Positions 22,418 through 32,073 of a DNA stretch of 64,000 nucleotides are shown piece by piece. The stretch is from assembly GCF_029784165.1 (NCBI RefSeq), contig NC_073696.1, forward strand, positions 237,444,892 to 237,508,891, read 5' to 3'. Numbering within the stretch: the first letter of the stretch is position 1; the number at the start of each line of letters is the position of its first letter. Source of the DNA: Wyeomyia smithii (Eukaryota; Arthropoda; Insecta; Diptera; Culicidae). The position numbers were made by a program, and so were the translations under genes. Under the pieces are notes generated by a model. That model saw only the letters and a program-made list of their open reading frames with translations, searched no databases and was not told the DNA's origin.

Positions 22418-23838
22418 TTCTCGGACTAAAGCCACTTAATATTATTACTTGCTAATGCACCAATCTGCTGTAACGCTATTGAGTTAATGGATTATTGGTT
22501 CTTCGAACGCTTAGCTCTCGTTTTTAATTAGAAACTATTCTGTTTCAAGGCTGTACAATTCAAGTTTCAAGGGTTTATTCCCCACCGTTTTTCGTTACAG
22601 CTTTGTTAACGTTTCACCGCGGCACGAGCTAGAAGAAAACTGACTGACTAGCCGTAGAGTGTTCCGAAACTGTGGCGTTAGTATTAGTGGAAATTTGTTC
22701 GGCTTCGGCACAGTTGGTAGCTGCGGAAGGGCTGCCAACTGCTTCGAACGAATGATATACAGAAATCAAAACAAAAACATTGAGCCACGATGAAGCAACA
22801 TGTGTGTTGTGGCCCGAAGCGTTGCCGGGTAGCTTGACTTGTTAGAGCGGGGACAACCGGTGAGGTTGATGATGGGAGGTGATGTGAGGCGTTCAATGTT
22901 TTGATGCTTCGGTTGTTGGTGGAAGGCGGTCACGTGGAGTGACATTCAAACCGCGAGGTTTACCCGATCGGAGGCAAAACATGACCAATACAGGCTCACC
23001 ACGCTCGATGCACCTTCGATGATGGCTGGCTGGCTGGCAGTAATTTTATTTCCTCTGAATAAAAAGTGAAATCCACTAGCGGTGAATCGTTTTGCGCATG
23101 ACACACGGTCATCATTTCGCTCTCCCACCGGCCGAACGACCGTGCCATTTTTTTCTCGATGAGAATGCGGATTTGGTTGTAGTAACTCATCACTGCCAGC
23201 TGGATGCAGTTGCGGTTTAGCAGTGCTCGTAAGGGATGTTTACCGCCTTTAGCAGAGAGTGGATTTTCATTCAATATTTACTAGCCGTCCGTCGCAGGAG
23301 GGTCTATGGAATTTCTGTTTTTTTTTGGTTGGCACTGTGATCGCAGGATGGAAATGATTTAGCGGTTTTTTTTTGGTGTACCGGATATCATGCGTCTCCA
23401 TTGAATTTGGTTGCATATATGTATATATGGAATTTTATGGAATGCGTAATGAAAGTTCGTTTAAAAATTATGCGTTATCAAGAATTTTTGATTGTTTGAC
23501 ATGGTTCAAATTTATTTTCTAGTGACTTACCACTCATATACCAGCAGCAGGTGGTAAAACTGATAACTCATGTGATTTCACTGTCTGCCACCGGCGATAA
23601 TTGTAGCACCAATTTATTTAGTACAATCGCGTTGGGGAGTAATTAACTCGTAGTGGAATAGCAATAAACGGCCTATTCAATAGGGTTTAATTCATATTTT
23701 CACTGCTTGACATTTATTTTATGATAACCTTATGCAAACTAGACCAACCAATAGATAAATGAGGCGACTAACAAATATTGAACTGGGTGGAGTACTATTG
23801 CAAGTTAAGTTTGAAATTTGTCCCTTTTCAAGTGTCAA
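22418..23838. other. Unrecognised, moderately GC-rich to AT-rich DNA
   Basis: Two minus-strand frames (22,684-22,896 and 22,996-23,274) are open but lack start or splice context and any domain, so I do not call them genes. The block at 22,600-23,280 is GC-richer than average and could be intronic or regulatory sequence of the tentative gene upstream. Confidence 0.35.
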
Positions 23839-24030
23839 TTAGACAGTTAGTTTTCAACGGATGTTCTTCGTTCTCGCAGCAATCGATTGGAGAATTACTA
23901 TTGTACTATTGAAAATTGTCGAGTCTTATTGAAATGCAGTTTTTGAGCAATCATCGCTTAGCTTAATGCGTGTTTTCCCCAACACATCGATAGAATATTA
24001 TACCTAGTTGAACGGGAATGCACTAAAACT
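23839..24030 (+). repeat. Dispersed repeat family A, fragment
   Basis: TTTTCAACGGATGTTCTTCG, then CTATTGTACTATTGAAAATTG and a CACATCGATAGAATATTATACC tract match the 5' part of family A at about 26,390-26,600 and 46,915-47,130 in the same order. The CAG-rich core is absent here. Confidence 0.55.
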
Positions 24031-24058
24031 GGAAAATTGTAAAGCATTATGTCTTTTC

Positions 24059-24223
24059 AACCGTTCCTGTGAATTTTAGTGTGCTTAGCCAACTCGAAAG
24101 TGCGTAAAATCTTTAAAGACCTGAATGCAGTTTTCCCGTTTCTCGTAGAACGACGAACCCGGTTAGTAATTACTCTACGGTCTTTTGACTTTGCTAGGGG
24201 CACCAAAATTCACAAAAGTGGTT
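24059..24223. mobile_element. Short inverted-repeat element C, copy 2
   Basis: The left end CCGTTCCTGTGAATTTTAG is mirrored by CCAAAATTCACAAAAGTGG at the right, with CTAGGGGCAC just inside. The ends match the element at 10,233-10,412. It sits directly downstream of a family A fragment. Confidence 0.55.
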
Positions 24224-24618
24224 TATATACTATAATCTTTTATGACTTTCCAGTTTGAGCTCTAGCCATTTTTCATTTTAGTAGAACATTGCACACGTAT
24301 TTGACTTAGTGAAATGAATATTTTCCGCAGGTGGAGGAATCCAGATTCAAGAGTAATTTTCCAAATAAATACACTTTTATTTGTTTAATTGTATAGAAGA
24401 ACTATCAGTGTATGAATTTAAGGAAATTGTTGATGACTTGTAGAGATAAATATACACCGCAAATTTGTTTTTTCACTTCAGAAAACTGTAAAGAAAAATC
24501 ACATTTTAATTAACAAAAATAAAAGAGTTAAATTTGTTCTTAATTAGTTTTAATGGAATTTGAAATTGTAACAAAACTGTTGGTAAAAGGTACAGGACGA
24601 AGGAACGATTTTTTTTAC

Positions 24619-25330
24619 CACGTAAGTACTCAGCAGGGTACCCGGGTACCCACAAAATGAAATGCTTCTTGCTTTTTCATTTCTTGACCGATTTCCGATC
24701 TTGGCCTGTCAAAAGATTGAAAAATCTGTCTACTTTTAAAATCCGGGACAAACATGAACCTGTGATCACATCTGGGTACTGTAAATCTTCGGGAGCATGT
24801 TCCGGTGAGACAAATTAGTATATTTGTCAATAAATCCGAACATCATTGGTATCAAAATTCATGAAATCACTCCAGGAGTTGATTTTCAATCATTTTAAGT
24901 CCATCTGATAAGTTGTCCAAGATGGCCATTTCGGAGCAGATTTCCGATTTTGAACATGATCCCGAAGATCCAGATTTACGGGAACCATATGGGGACCAAT
25001 GACTATTTAGGTCCCATATACTAAAAATAGTGGTCCCCGTGGTTCTGTGGTTAGCGATGTCGGTCGGTTAGCTCTCCCACACGGTTGTGATATCGGGTTC
25101 GATTCCCGATCGAGTCGAGGATATTTTCGAGCTGGAAATTTTCTCGACTAAGCACTGGGGCACGGTGTATCGTTGTACTTATCCTACACATGCAAAATGT
25201 GCCAAAAACAATATCGATAACGAATTCTCTCAACTAATCTAGTTGATCGAAACATCTATTAGCTCCAAGGCTAAGCGTGCGATATTGTTATACTAAAAAT
25301 AGACAAGTTCCGATTTTTCAATTCCAAAGT
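24619..25330. repeat. Palindromic-ended repeat family P, copy 1, carrying a SINE
   Basis: It begins CACGTAAGTACTCAGCAGGG. The sequence to about 24,735 is the reverse complement of the end of the copy at 31,230-31,642, so the full element has terminal inverted repeats of about 110 bp. The internal part (CTTCGGGAGCATGTTCC, GAGACAAATTAGTA, CACTCCAGGAGTTG, GGCCATTTCGGAGCAGAT) matches the second copy in the same orientation. The right terminal repeat has been lost here. A SINE is inserted at 25,031. Confidence 0.75.
25031..25288 (+). mobile_element. tRNA-derived SINE
   Basis: The 258-bp element has a Pol III A box (TAGCGATGTCGG, 25,052-25,063) and a perfect B box (GGTTCGATTCC, 25,096-25,106), spaced as in tRNA genes. 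It is flanked by a perfect 14-bp duplication, TATACTAAAAATAG (25,017-25,030 and 25,289-25,302). The tRNA-like head is followed by an unrelated body and an ATATTGTTA end. It resembles the Feilai-type SINEs of Aedes, though I cannot confirm the name. Such elements are mobilised by a partner LINE. Confidence 0.85.
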
Positions 25331-25521
25331 TTTTGAGAACAGTTTGATATAAAGTTTTGACGTGTGACAAATTAGAATTTTTTAAAAAAATTCACCTTTT
25401 TTACCATGGATTCATTTAAGGTCAATATTAAACAATAAATTCTCTGAGAGTCTGACATCAAAAATATTGGATGAATAGTTCAACAGTAACGGATATGTTC
25501 ATCTTTACGAAGATCTATTTT

Positions 25522-25940
25522 CATGGGTTGAATACTCGATTATCCGGAAACTCGATTATCCGGAATTCGATTATCTGGAATTTTAGACTCGATTATCTGG
25601 AATTTCATTTTTTCGGTATTCGTTTTAAATTTTTATTCCGAAATTTTACCTTTACCATCCCTTCTGGCATATTGGTTAACATTTTTGTCACTTCCGGCAT
25701 GTTTGGGACATGTTCGAATTATGTGAAAATAATCAAAGCCCAAAATATTTTCTTTGCTTCTCAAGATTTTACCCCTTTTTGCCTCAGAAATAATTTCTGG
25801 TTACGCCACTGCATCATACAAGTAGAATAAAAATAAAGGAAATATTTCTTTTAAGTTCGTTAACTGCAAATTTGAATTTTTTTCCGTGATTCGATTACCC
25901 GGAATACTTTCTGATGTTCCGGATAATCGAGTCCGACCTG
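25522..25940. mobile_element. Pogo-like nonautonomous element
   Basis: The right end reads TTCCGGATAATCGAGTCCGA, then CCTG before TA at 25,941; the left end is a diverged copy, GGGTTGAATACTCGATTATC. CTCGATTATCCGGAA-type words recur four times within the first 90 bp and again near 25,885, as subterminal binding sites often do. The ends resemble Tc1/mariner-pogo MITEs with a TA target. The 119-codon frame across it is not a transposase. Confidence 0.6.
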
Positions 25941-26384
25941 TAATTAGAAAGTTAGTCGCTAACAGCTTTATAATTTTAAATTACTATCACAATCACCTTG
26001 TGTCATTGGAATTCAGTGATTCTAACAAGTAAAATTAGTTAAAATTCAACACGTTTCTGTAATAATATAAAATTTATTGTTCAATTTTGTTAAATTTAAG
26101 TCTTACAAACTTCAATTCAAAATTGCTTGAAAATGGGTGCATTAAAAAAGTTCATTATTACAAGCTTTTCGATTTAAAATGATTATCTGGAACATTTAAA
26201 ATCATTAGAATACTAATATTTTGATAATGTTGGAATTAGGTATTTTTAAATTTCTTTTTCATTTTTCAATCTGAAACTTTTTACCATAAGTTCTAGAAAC
26301 ACTGAGAAAGAAGTCAACTTTTTTTGACGTAGAACGTTTCTTAGGAAGTTCAGCTTCAGGGGTGTAAAATAAAAATCTGAGTCG

Positions 26385-26695
26385 CTTTGTTTTCAACGGA
26401 TTTGTTTCGTACTTATAGCGAAGCAAAGTGGAAAAGTATCCACGCATCCCCCAAATGCAGAAAATCGGAATTCGATTATTCGAACTATTGTACCATTGAA
26501 AATTGCTAAGCCTTGTTGAAAAGCAGATTTCGACCTCTCATTGGTGGCTTGATGCTTGCTTCCTCTAGCACGGTCGACAGAATACTATATCTGGTCAACC
26601 GGGCATGCACTATATGGACTATCTAACCATTTTGCAAGTGGATGCTCGCTAGGACAATCCTAATTGAGTGGCTGCGGATAGCAGCAGCGTACACT
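26385..26695 (+). repeat. Dispersed repeat family A, copy without core
   Basis: It shares TTTTCAACGGATTTG, CCCCCAAATGCAGAAAATCG, GAACTATTGTACCATTGAAA, GCACGGTCGACAGAATA and GGCTGCGGATAGCAGCAGCG with the copies at 46,905 and 47,985, in the same order. It stops at the beginning of the CAG-rich core. Confidence 0.6.
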
Positions 26696-26734
26696 GTTTC
26701 CAAAACTTGTTGCAAACTTTTTCCAAAACTTGCA

Positions 26735-26915
26735 AAGTTGTTCCATTAATTACTCTCCATGTTATAAAAGTTGCATTTTTGTGATTAATCACTTAACAAT
26801 GAGAAACTGATTTACTTATCTTATTTTGGAATATAATAGTACACTTTGTTTGACATTATGTTTGACAGTTATAGCACATTCTTGAAGAAACAACTTTGTT
26901 GAAGACATCATACTT
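26735..26915. repeat. Dispersed repeat family E, copy 1
   Basis: The block ATTACTCTCCATGTTATAAA to GAAACAACTTTGTTGAAGAC matches 28,555-28,710. The family is AT-rich and ends in AACAACTTTGTTGAAGAC-like words, also seen in other arrangements near 29,290 and 41,200. Confidence 0.5.
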
Positions 26916-26929
26916 CTATACATACTTCT

Positions 26930-27663
26930 ATACTACTTCTATCTGCGAAACGTCGCGTACAGACTGGGTTGTCGGAGTTCCTGATGTCCGTCCCGGTTCA
27001 ACAATATTTTTCACAGATGGCTCAAAAATAGGTACAAAAACTGGTGCAGGAATCTTCGGTCCTGGAATTAATGTTTCAGTGGCAATGGGACACTGGCCAA
27101 CAGTGTTTCGAGCAGAGATTTTTGCAATCCTTGAATGTGCGAATATATAGAAAATACAAACATGCAAATATTTGTATTTTCTCTGACAGTCAAGCAACGC
27201 TGAAAGCACTTGATGCTTATTAATGTACATCCAAGATTGTCTGGGAATGTATTCTCACATTGCGACAGCTATGTCAAACAAACTCAGTAAATTTGTATTG
27301 GGTTCCAGGACATTGTGGCATTGGTAGGAATGAAAAGGCAGACGAACTTGCAAAACAAGGATCTAACTCACAGTTTATCGGCCCAGAACCTTTCTGCGGT
27401 ATATCAAACTGTGCAGTGAAAATGGAGCTTAAACGCTGGGAGGAACAAAAGGTGATAACCAATTGGTTTGATGTCAAAAAGTGTTCCCAATCTAAAGATA
27501 TATAACACCAAACGAGAATCATTCGAAAAGCTCCTAGAGATCAACAAAAGAACTATTTGCACATACGTCGGCCTAGTAACGGGGCACTGTCCAAGTAGAT
27601 ATTATTTGAAGAACATTGGCCGGGTTCAGGATGATATCTGTCGCTTTTGTAATATGGAAAGCG
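26930..27663 (+). pseudogene. LINE RNase H domain remnant, first part
   Basis: Successive frames give a nearly complete RNase H: GSTIFFTDGSKIGTKTGAGI near 27,000, FRAEIFAILEC near 27,110, SDSQATLKALDAY near 27,183 and YWVPGHCGIGRNEKADELAK near 27,295, then FIGPEPFCGI. The frame shifts once near 27,150, has a stop after DAY, and shifts again near 27,490, where it continues as TKRESFEKLLEINKRT and the Cys motif CRFCNMESETS. All four acidic RNase H positions are still visible. It is split at 27,664 by an insertion and resumes at 28,083. Confidence 0.85.
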
Positions 27664-27678
27664 AGACATCGGTACATC
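27664..27678. repeat. 15-bp target-site duplication, left copy
   Basis: AGACATCGGTACATC here and AGACATCGGAACATC at 28,068-28,082 match at 14 of 15 bases and flank the CGG-rich insertion exactly. Confidence 0.85.
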
Positions 27679-28067
27679 GACCATATCCTCGCGCGAGACA
27701 TGGACCATATCCTCGGCGGCGACGGCGTAGAAAACATTATACCCCGGCGGCGATCGGCGCGCCGGCGTGACGCCGTTGGTTATCGGCGGCGGCGGCGGCG
27801 GCGTGTACCGGTGTGACACTAATTACCACTTCTAAAATATTGCGTATAATGCGTACACTCTCATGTTCGGTTGTTTTAATTCAATATGAATCAATAAAAA
27901 TATGTCATCCGGGTTGACAGGTTGTCAAAAAAATTAACAATCAGCAAAGAAATGACTATCGGCGCGGCAAAAATTTCCTCGGCGGCGTGCCGACTCAAAA
28001 TCATCGGTGGCGGCGGCGTGCGTAAAAGTGTCGGCGGCGGCGGCGCGGCGTGGCGGCGCACAGGACT
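27679..28067. mobile_element. 389-bp CGG-rich insertion of unknown class
   Basis: Both ends are GC-rich with runs of CGGCGGCGGCGG, whereas the middle (27,815-27,950) is AT-rich. It interrupts a LINE RNase H remnant, whose reading frame rejoins when the insertion and one duplication copy are ignored (ETSEHLLCSYLNA). A 15-bp duplication is longer than cut-and-paste transposons make and fits target-primed retrotransposition, yet there is no RT, no A/B boxes and no poly(A). Proline-rich minus-strand frames arise from the triplet runs and are not believed. Confidence 0.75.
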
Positions 28068-28082
28068 AGACATCGGAACATC
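28068..28082. repeat. 15-bp target-site duplication, right copy
   Basis: See the left copy at 27,664-27,678; there is one mismatch. Confidence 0.85.
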
Positions 28083-28335
28083 TGCTGTGCAGTTATTTAA
28101 ACGCAAGGTTTTTTGGCAGTGGCTGTTTACAGCCCAAAGAGATTTGGTCTTTGAATCCTGGGAAAGTGATTGGCTTCATAAACCATATTTCACCTGCCTG
28201 GGAGCGTCTCGGTGTAGGTACCTGATCACTCGACAATAGTTGTCATTGTATTTTGCAAGGGGACACGTATAGCAATTGACTGGGATATATTACAAAAGTT
28301 CACATCAATGGACAACGTAATTCTAATTCCCTAAC
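28083..28335 (+). pseudogene. LINE C-terminal remnant, second part
   Basis: It continues the RNase H remnant after the insertion: HLLCSYLNA, then degraded sequence rich in W, F and K that ends near an A-rich run at 28,335-28,350, which may be the old poly(A) tail. It is the 3' end of the same dead element. Confidence 0.6.
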
Positions 28336-28369
28336 AAAAAAAAAAAAATCTATCTACTTATTTAAATAA

Positions 28370-29030
28370 ACTTCTGTGGAGTTTTCTGCAGATCACCCTT
28401 AAAAATCAATTGTATTCAGTATAACATTTTATATTGTGTTTTTCAACAATTTCTATTGTTATTAAATTTGTTTACCTAAATAATGCACTAATCTCCACTA
28501 ATTTCTTTTCACCAAAAAAAAGGTTTTTGGAGCCGTAGTGTCTTCAATAAAGTTGTTTTGCCAATTATTCTCCATTTAATGAAAGTTAGAATTTTGTGAT
28601 CAATCTTCCTAAAATTGAGAGCGAATTATATTTTTCTTATTTTCTGCATATAATAAATCCACTAAGGCTGTAGCAAATTTTATAAGAAACAACTTCATCA
28701 AAGGCACTACACTTCCATCTGCCAATTTAAATAAATTGTTATGAAGTTTTCTATAGAATGCCCCTTAAAATCAATTTTTTAATATAACTTTTCATTGTGA
28801 TTTTCTAGAATTTTTCTATGTTCCACAATGTTATTCACTATGAAAAAACACAAGTTCACTGAAGAAAGTTTATTTCATCTCTTATATTTATTTAGGTGTT
28901 GAAGATTTTTATTCAAATGATGCACTAATTTACTCACAGATATCTACACAGCGGGAGACAAATGCCTATATGTAAGTTAAATGGTAATTTACTTATACTT
29001 TAATATGGAAACTGTTCAGTCTGCAGATAT
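28370..29030. repeat. Diverged tandem duplication with family E inverted repeat
   Basis: GAGTTTTCTGCAGATCACCC (28,380) and GAAGTTTTCTATAGAATGCC (28,745) begin two related units of about 365 bp that also share AAAATCAATT, TTTTCAACAATTT-like and AATGATGCACTAAT words. Within the first unit GTAGTGTCTTCAATAAAGTT (28,538) is mirrored by AACTTCATCAAAGGCACTAC (about 28,692), giving an inverted-repeat core. Confidence 0.5.
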
Positions 29031-29379
29031 TTGCAGATTTTGAAGATATCTGTTGGTAAATTAGTACATTGTTTTATAAAAAATCGTCAATACTCAAAGA
29101 AAAAGGAGAGATATAAATGAACTTTCTTCGAAGAAATTGTTTGTTGCATGATAGAAAATATACATATATATTGATACAACTTTGGCGAACAAAGTGAATT
29201 TTTATATGCAAAACTGATAAAAATAAAATACGTTTTTTACTGTTACGTGGATTACTCACAAAATTGCAACTTTTATAAAACAGAGTATAAGTAATGGATC
29301 AACATTGCTGAAGACACTACGGCTCTAGGATCAATTTTTGTGGGTCGAAATAATTTCGATCACGTTTTTCCAGCTTTGA

Positions 29380-29950
29380 AAACGGTACCAATGGCGGTAA
29401 TGGTAGCATTGTCAGCGGTAGGTGCAGCGGCACTACTTCTTCTTCTAGTAAAAAGCTTCCTTTGTGCGGGAGCGGCCACATCAGTGGTAGGTGCATGGGT
29501 TAGCACTTTCTTCAGTGAAAAGTTTCGCCGTATTTTGGCAACACACAAACGGATATGTTGGAAATTAAAACCTGCAGGTCTTCAAATTTTCAGTGTAATA
29601 ACAGCTTTTCACTGCGTTGTCAGAAGAGTGCCTTATTCCCAGCGATAGCGCAGAGCCATGCCATTATATCCTATGTTAAATTAAATAAGAAATTGTCCTT
29701 TCAAAGACAAAAAAGCAGAGGTTCATTCATTAAACTTCATTCAAATTATTGGAATGCTTCGAAAAAGACGGTTGTGAAATCGACATCATCTCCATGTCTC
29801 AACAAAAACTAAAGATTTTTTCTTCAGCAATATGTAACGTAATAAAATGTTGCGTAGCATCTTTTGTTATCCGCTTTGTACGACGTATTTTAGCAGCACC
29901 CACACGTTTTTGGGATGCTGGCTATTAAAGCATGTTGGCCGTCAAATTTT
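29380..29950 (+). repeat. Dispersed repeat family A, copy with core
   Basis: It shows the variable GGTGCAGCGGCAC core, AAAGCTTCCTTTGTGCGGGAGC, AAGTTTCGCCGTATTTTGGC, AACAGCTTTTCACTG and GTGCCTTATTC in the same order as 47,330-47,530. The 102-codon and 85-codon plus-strand frames here are incidental. Confidence 0.6.
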
Positions 29951-30339
29951 TGCCTTATTCACTGTCGGTAATTTCACAGAGATGCGATCAGCTTAACCGT
30001 GGTAACCGGGTACCTTTTCAGACTTTATTGCTTTAAAAAACAAGGATAATCTCAATTCAGCCAGCTGAACTTATGGAATACTCCTAACTAGTGGAAATAC
30101 ACTGAGATCGCTCTATACGCGGTTGGTTGTAACGCATTTAAAAGATTAGATTAGATATACTTGTACTAAACTTATTTGATACCGCGTACAAATTATATTC
30201 CGAATCGAGTAAAATAATCCGCGTTTTTGTAAAAATATACTATTTAAACAAACGCATAAGAACAACCCGCGTAAAATGACGTTAAAGCTGACCCTGAATC
30301 GTTCTGAAAAAACATCAACAATCGGAAATCAACGAAACG
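29951..30339. other. Unrecognised DNA between repeats
   Basis: It contains a few CCGCG-TTTTT/CGCGTAAAA words like those at 38,710, but no bounded element or ORF. Confidence 0.35.
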
Positions 30340-31229
30340 AATACCTCAGAACACTCGTTACCAGGGAGTGAGTGCCTTTACGCCTCGACGGATCGAAAGG
30401 CCCTGGACCCGATCAATTGCCACCATTCGTTGTCAAAACACTTGCACGTGTTCTTGCCTTGCCTGTAAGTATACTATTCAACCGTTCTTTGAGTGAAAAG
30501 TGCTTTCCTACCGTTTGGAAATCTGCTTCGATCATACCGATTCATAAATCAGGTTAGCTTAACGCTGTGGAAAATAATCGCGAAATTTCTATATTAAGCT
30601 GTTTGGCGAAAGTTTTCGAAAGCATGGTACACGATGTGCTCTACCAATCTGTTAAACACGTTATCTCAGCTGATCAGCACGGATTTGTTCAGAGGCGTTC
30701 TACTACGACAAATTTGATGAGTTATGTTTCGACCCTTGTAAATCGGATGGAGAAACGGCAGCAAATTGACGTGATTTACATTGAATTTGCCATAGCATTC
30801 GACGAGGTGCCATATACTTTAGCTGTCGAAAAGTTTAGGCGGATAGGACTTCCAGAGTAGCTGACACAATGGATTTTGTCTTGCCTTACCGGACACTCTT
30901 CGGTGAAGGTAGGTGGAACGTATGCTATACCTTTTGAGATTTTTTCAGGAGTACCTCAAGGCAGTATTTTGGGCCCTCTGTTGTTCATACTGTTTATAAA
31001 CGATCTTTGTACGAAGCTGAAATTTCCAAAATTATTGTACGCTGACGACCTCAAGTTTTACCGTGTAGTCACAACGGAGGCTGACTGTTGTGCGCTTCAA
31101 ATGGATATCGACATGCTTCTGGAATGGTGTGGCTTGAATGGAATGGAAGCCAATGCGACCAAATGTTTCGTGATCTCATTCAGCCGCTTGCGTGCACCGA
31201 TTGCCTTCGAGTACAAAATGGAGCTTTAG
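30340..31229 (+). pseudogene. LINE reverse transcriptase remnant (Jockey/CR1-type)
   Basis: Motifs in order: GSKGPGPDQLPPFVVKTL near 30,390, IIPIHKSG near 30,533, NREISILSCLAKVFESMVHD near 30,573, QHGFVQRRSTTTNLMSYV near 30,678, IYIEFAIAFDEVP near 30,776, GVPQGSILGPLLFILFIND near 30,950 and the catalytic LLYADDLKFY near 31,035. Damage: a stop after KSG, a TAG after GLPE near 30,858, and a frame break near 30,895. It lacks the endonuclease and the C-terminal end; at 31,229 it is cut off by a copy of repeat P. The D in the first RT motif is replaced (IEFAIAFDEV for the usual IDFAKAFD), so it is functionally dead. Confidence 0.9.
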
Positions 31230-31642
31230 AATCCGAGACCGACATGAACCAACAAACATGATCATCTGGTTCCTATAAATCCGGATCTTCGGGAGCATGT
31301 TCCCGTGAGACAAATTAGTACAATTGTCGATAAAACTGACCAACATTGGTATCAAAATTCATGAAACCACTCCAGGAGTTGGTTTTTATTCATTTTGAGT
31401 CCATTTGATAAGTTGTCCGAAATGGCCATTTCGGAGCAGATTCCTGATCTTGAACATGGTCACGAAGATCCTTATTTACGGAAACCATATGTAGACCAAT
31501 GGCCCTTTGAGTGCCGTTTAAAAAAAATAGACAAATTTTTCAATCCTTTGACGGGTCAAGATCGAAAATCGGTCAAGAATTGAAGAAGTAAGAAGCATTT
31601 CATTTCGGTGGATACCTGGGTACCCTGCCGAGTTCTTACGTG
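31230..31642. repeat. Palindromic-ended repeat family P, copy 2
   Basis: Aligned with 24,737-25,330 over TCTTCGGGAGCATGTTCC, GAGACAAATTAGTA, CACTCCAGGAGTTG and CGGAGCAGATT. It has the uninterrupted sequence AAAAATAGACAAATTTTTC where copy 1 carries the SINE. Its right end, about 31,530-31,642, is the inverted counterpart of the left end of copy 1 and finishes CTTACGTG. The left end is missing. Confidence 0.75.
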
Positions 31643-31980
31643 AGTTTAAATTGCCGAGTACATGACGAAAAATTAAAAACTTGATTGAAGAGTTAATATG
31701 TGCAAGTACCAGCAGCGCTAGTGGTGGTAGCAGCATCACCGGTATATTTACGCAGCACAATAAAGGACCTGTTTTCGATATTCTCTCCTTTTGTATAGAA
31801 TCATAAAATGTTCCACATGGGTTGCAACGCTTTGTCAGCCACTCTCTTTCCTCTTCCTAAGTGTCATGAACTTTATGGACGTACGCTAGGATACTTCAGT
31901 TTTTGGATAAGTCATATTTGAAGAAGAAAAAAAATCCTACTATATAATCCTGTTTAAAGTTATATCTTGTCAAACCATAT

Positions 31981-32000
31981 ATAATCGTGTCCGACCTGTA
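31981..32000. repeat. Solo pogo-like element end
   Basis: ATAATCGTGTCCGACCTGTA matches the right terminus at 25,923-25,942 with small differences. No left partner was found nearby, so it is probably a deleted copy. Confidence 0.4.
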
Positions 32001-32073
32001 GCAAAATAAAGCAAGCCGGCAAGGTAAAACAAAACGACAACAGGTCTAAAATTGATCAAGAAAATGCTCTAGA

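Noticed and set aside
25051..25110. A tRNA gene
   Set aside because: A and B boxes are present, but the arms do not fold into a complete cloverleaf, and the unit has a SINE body and target-site duplication.
27553..28106. Proline-rich minus-strand frames in the CGG insertion
   Set aside because: These are translations of CGG/CCG runs and not conserved-looking protein.
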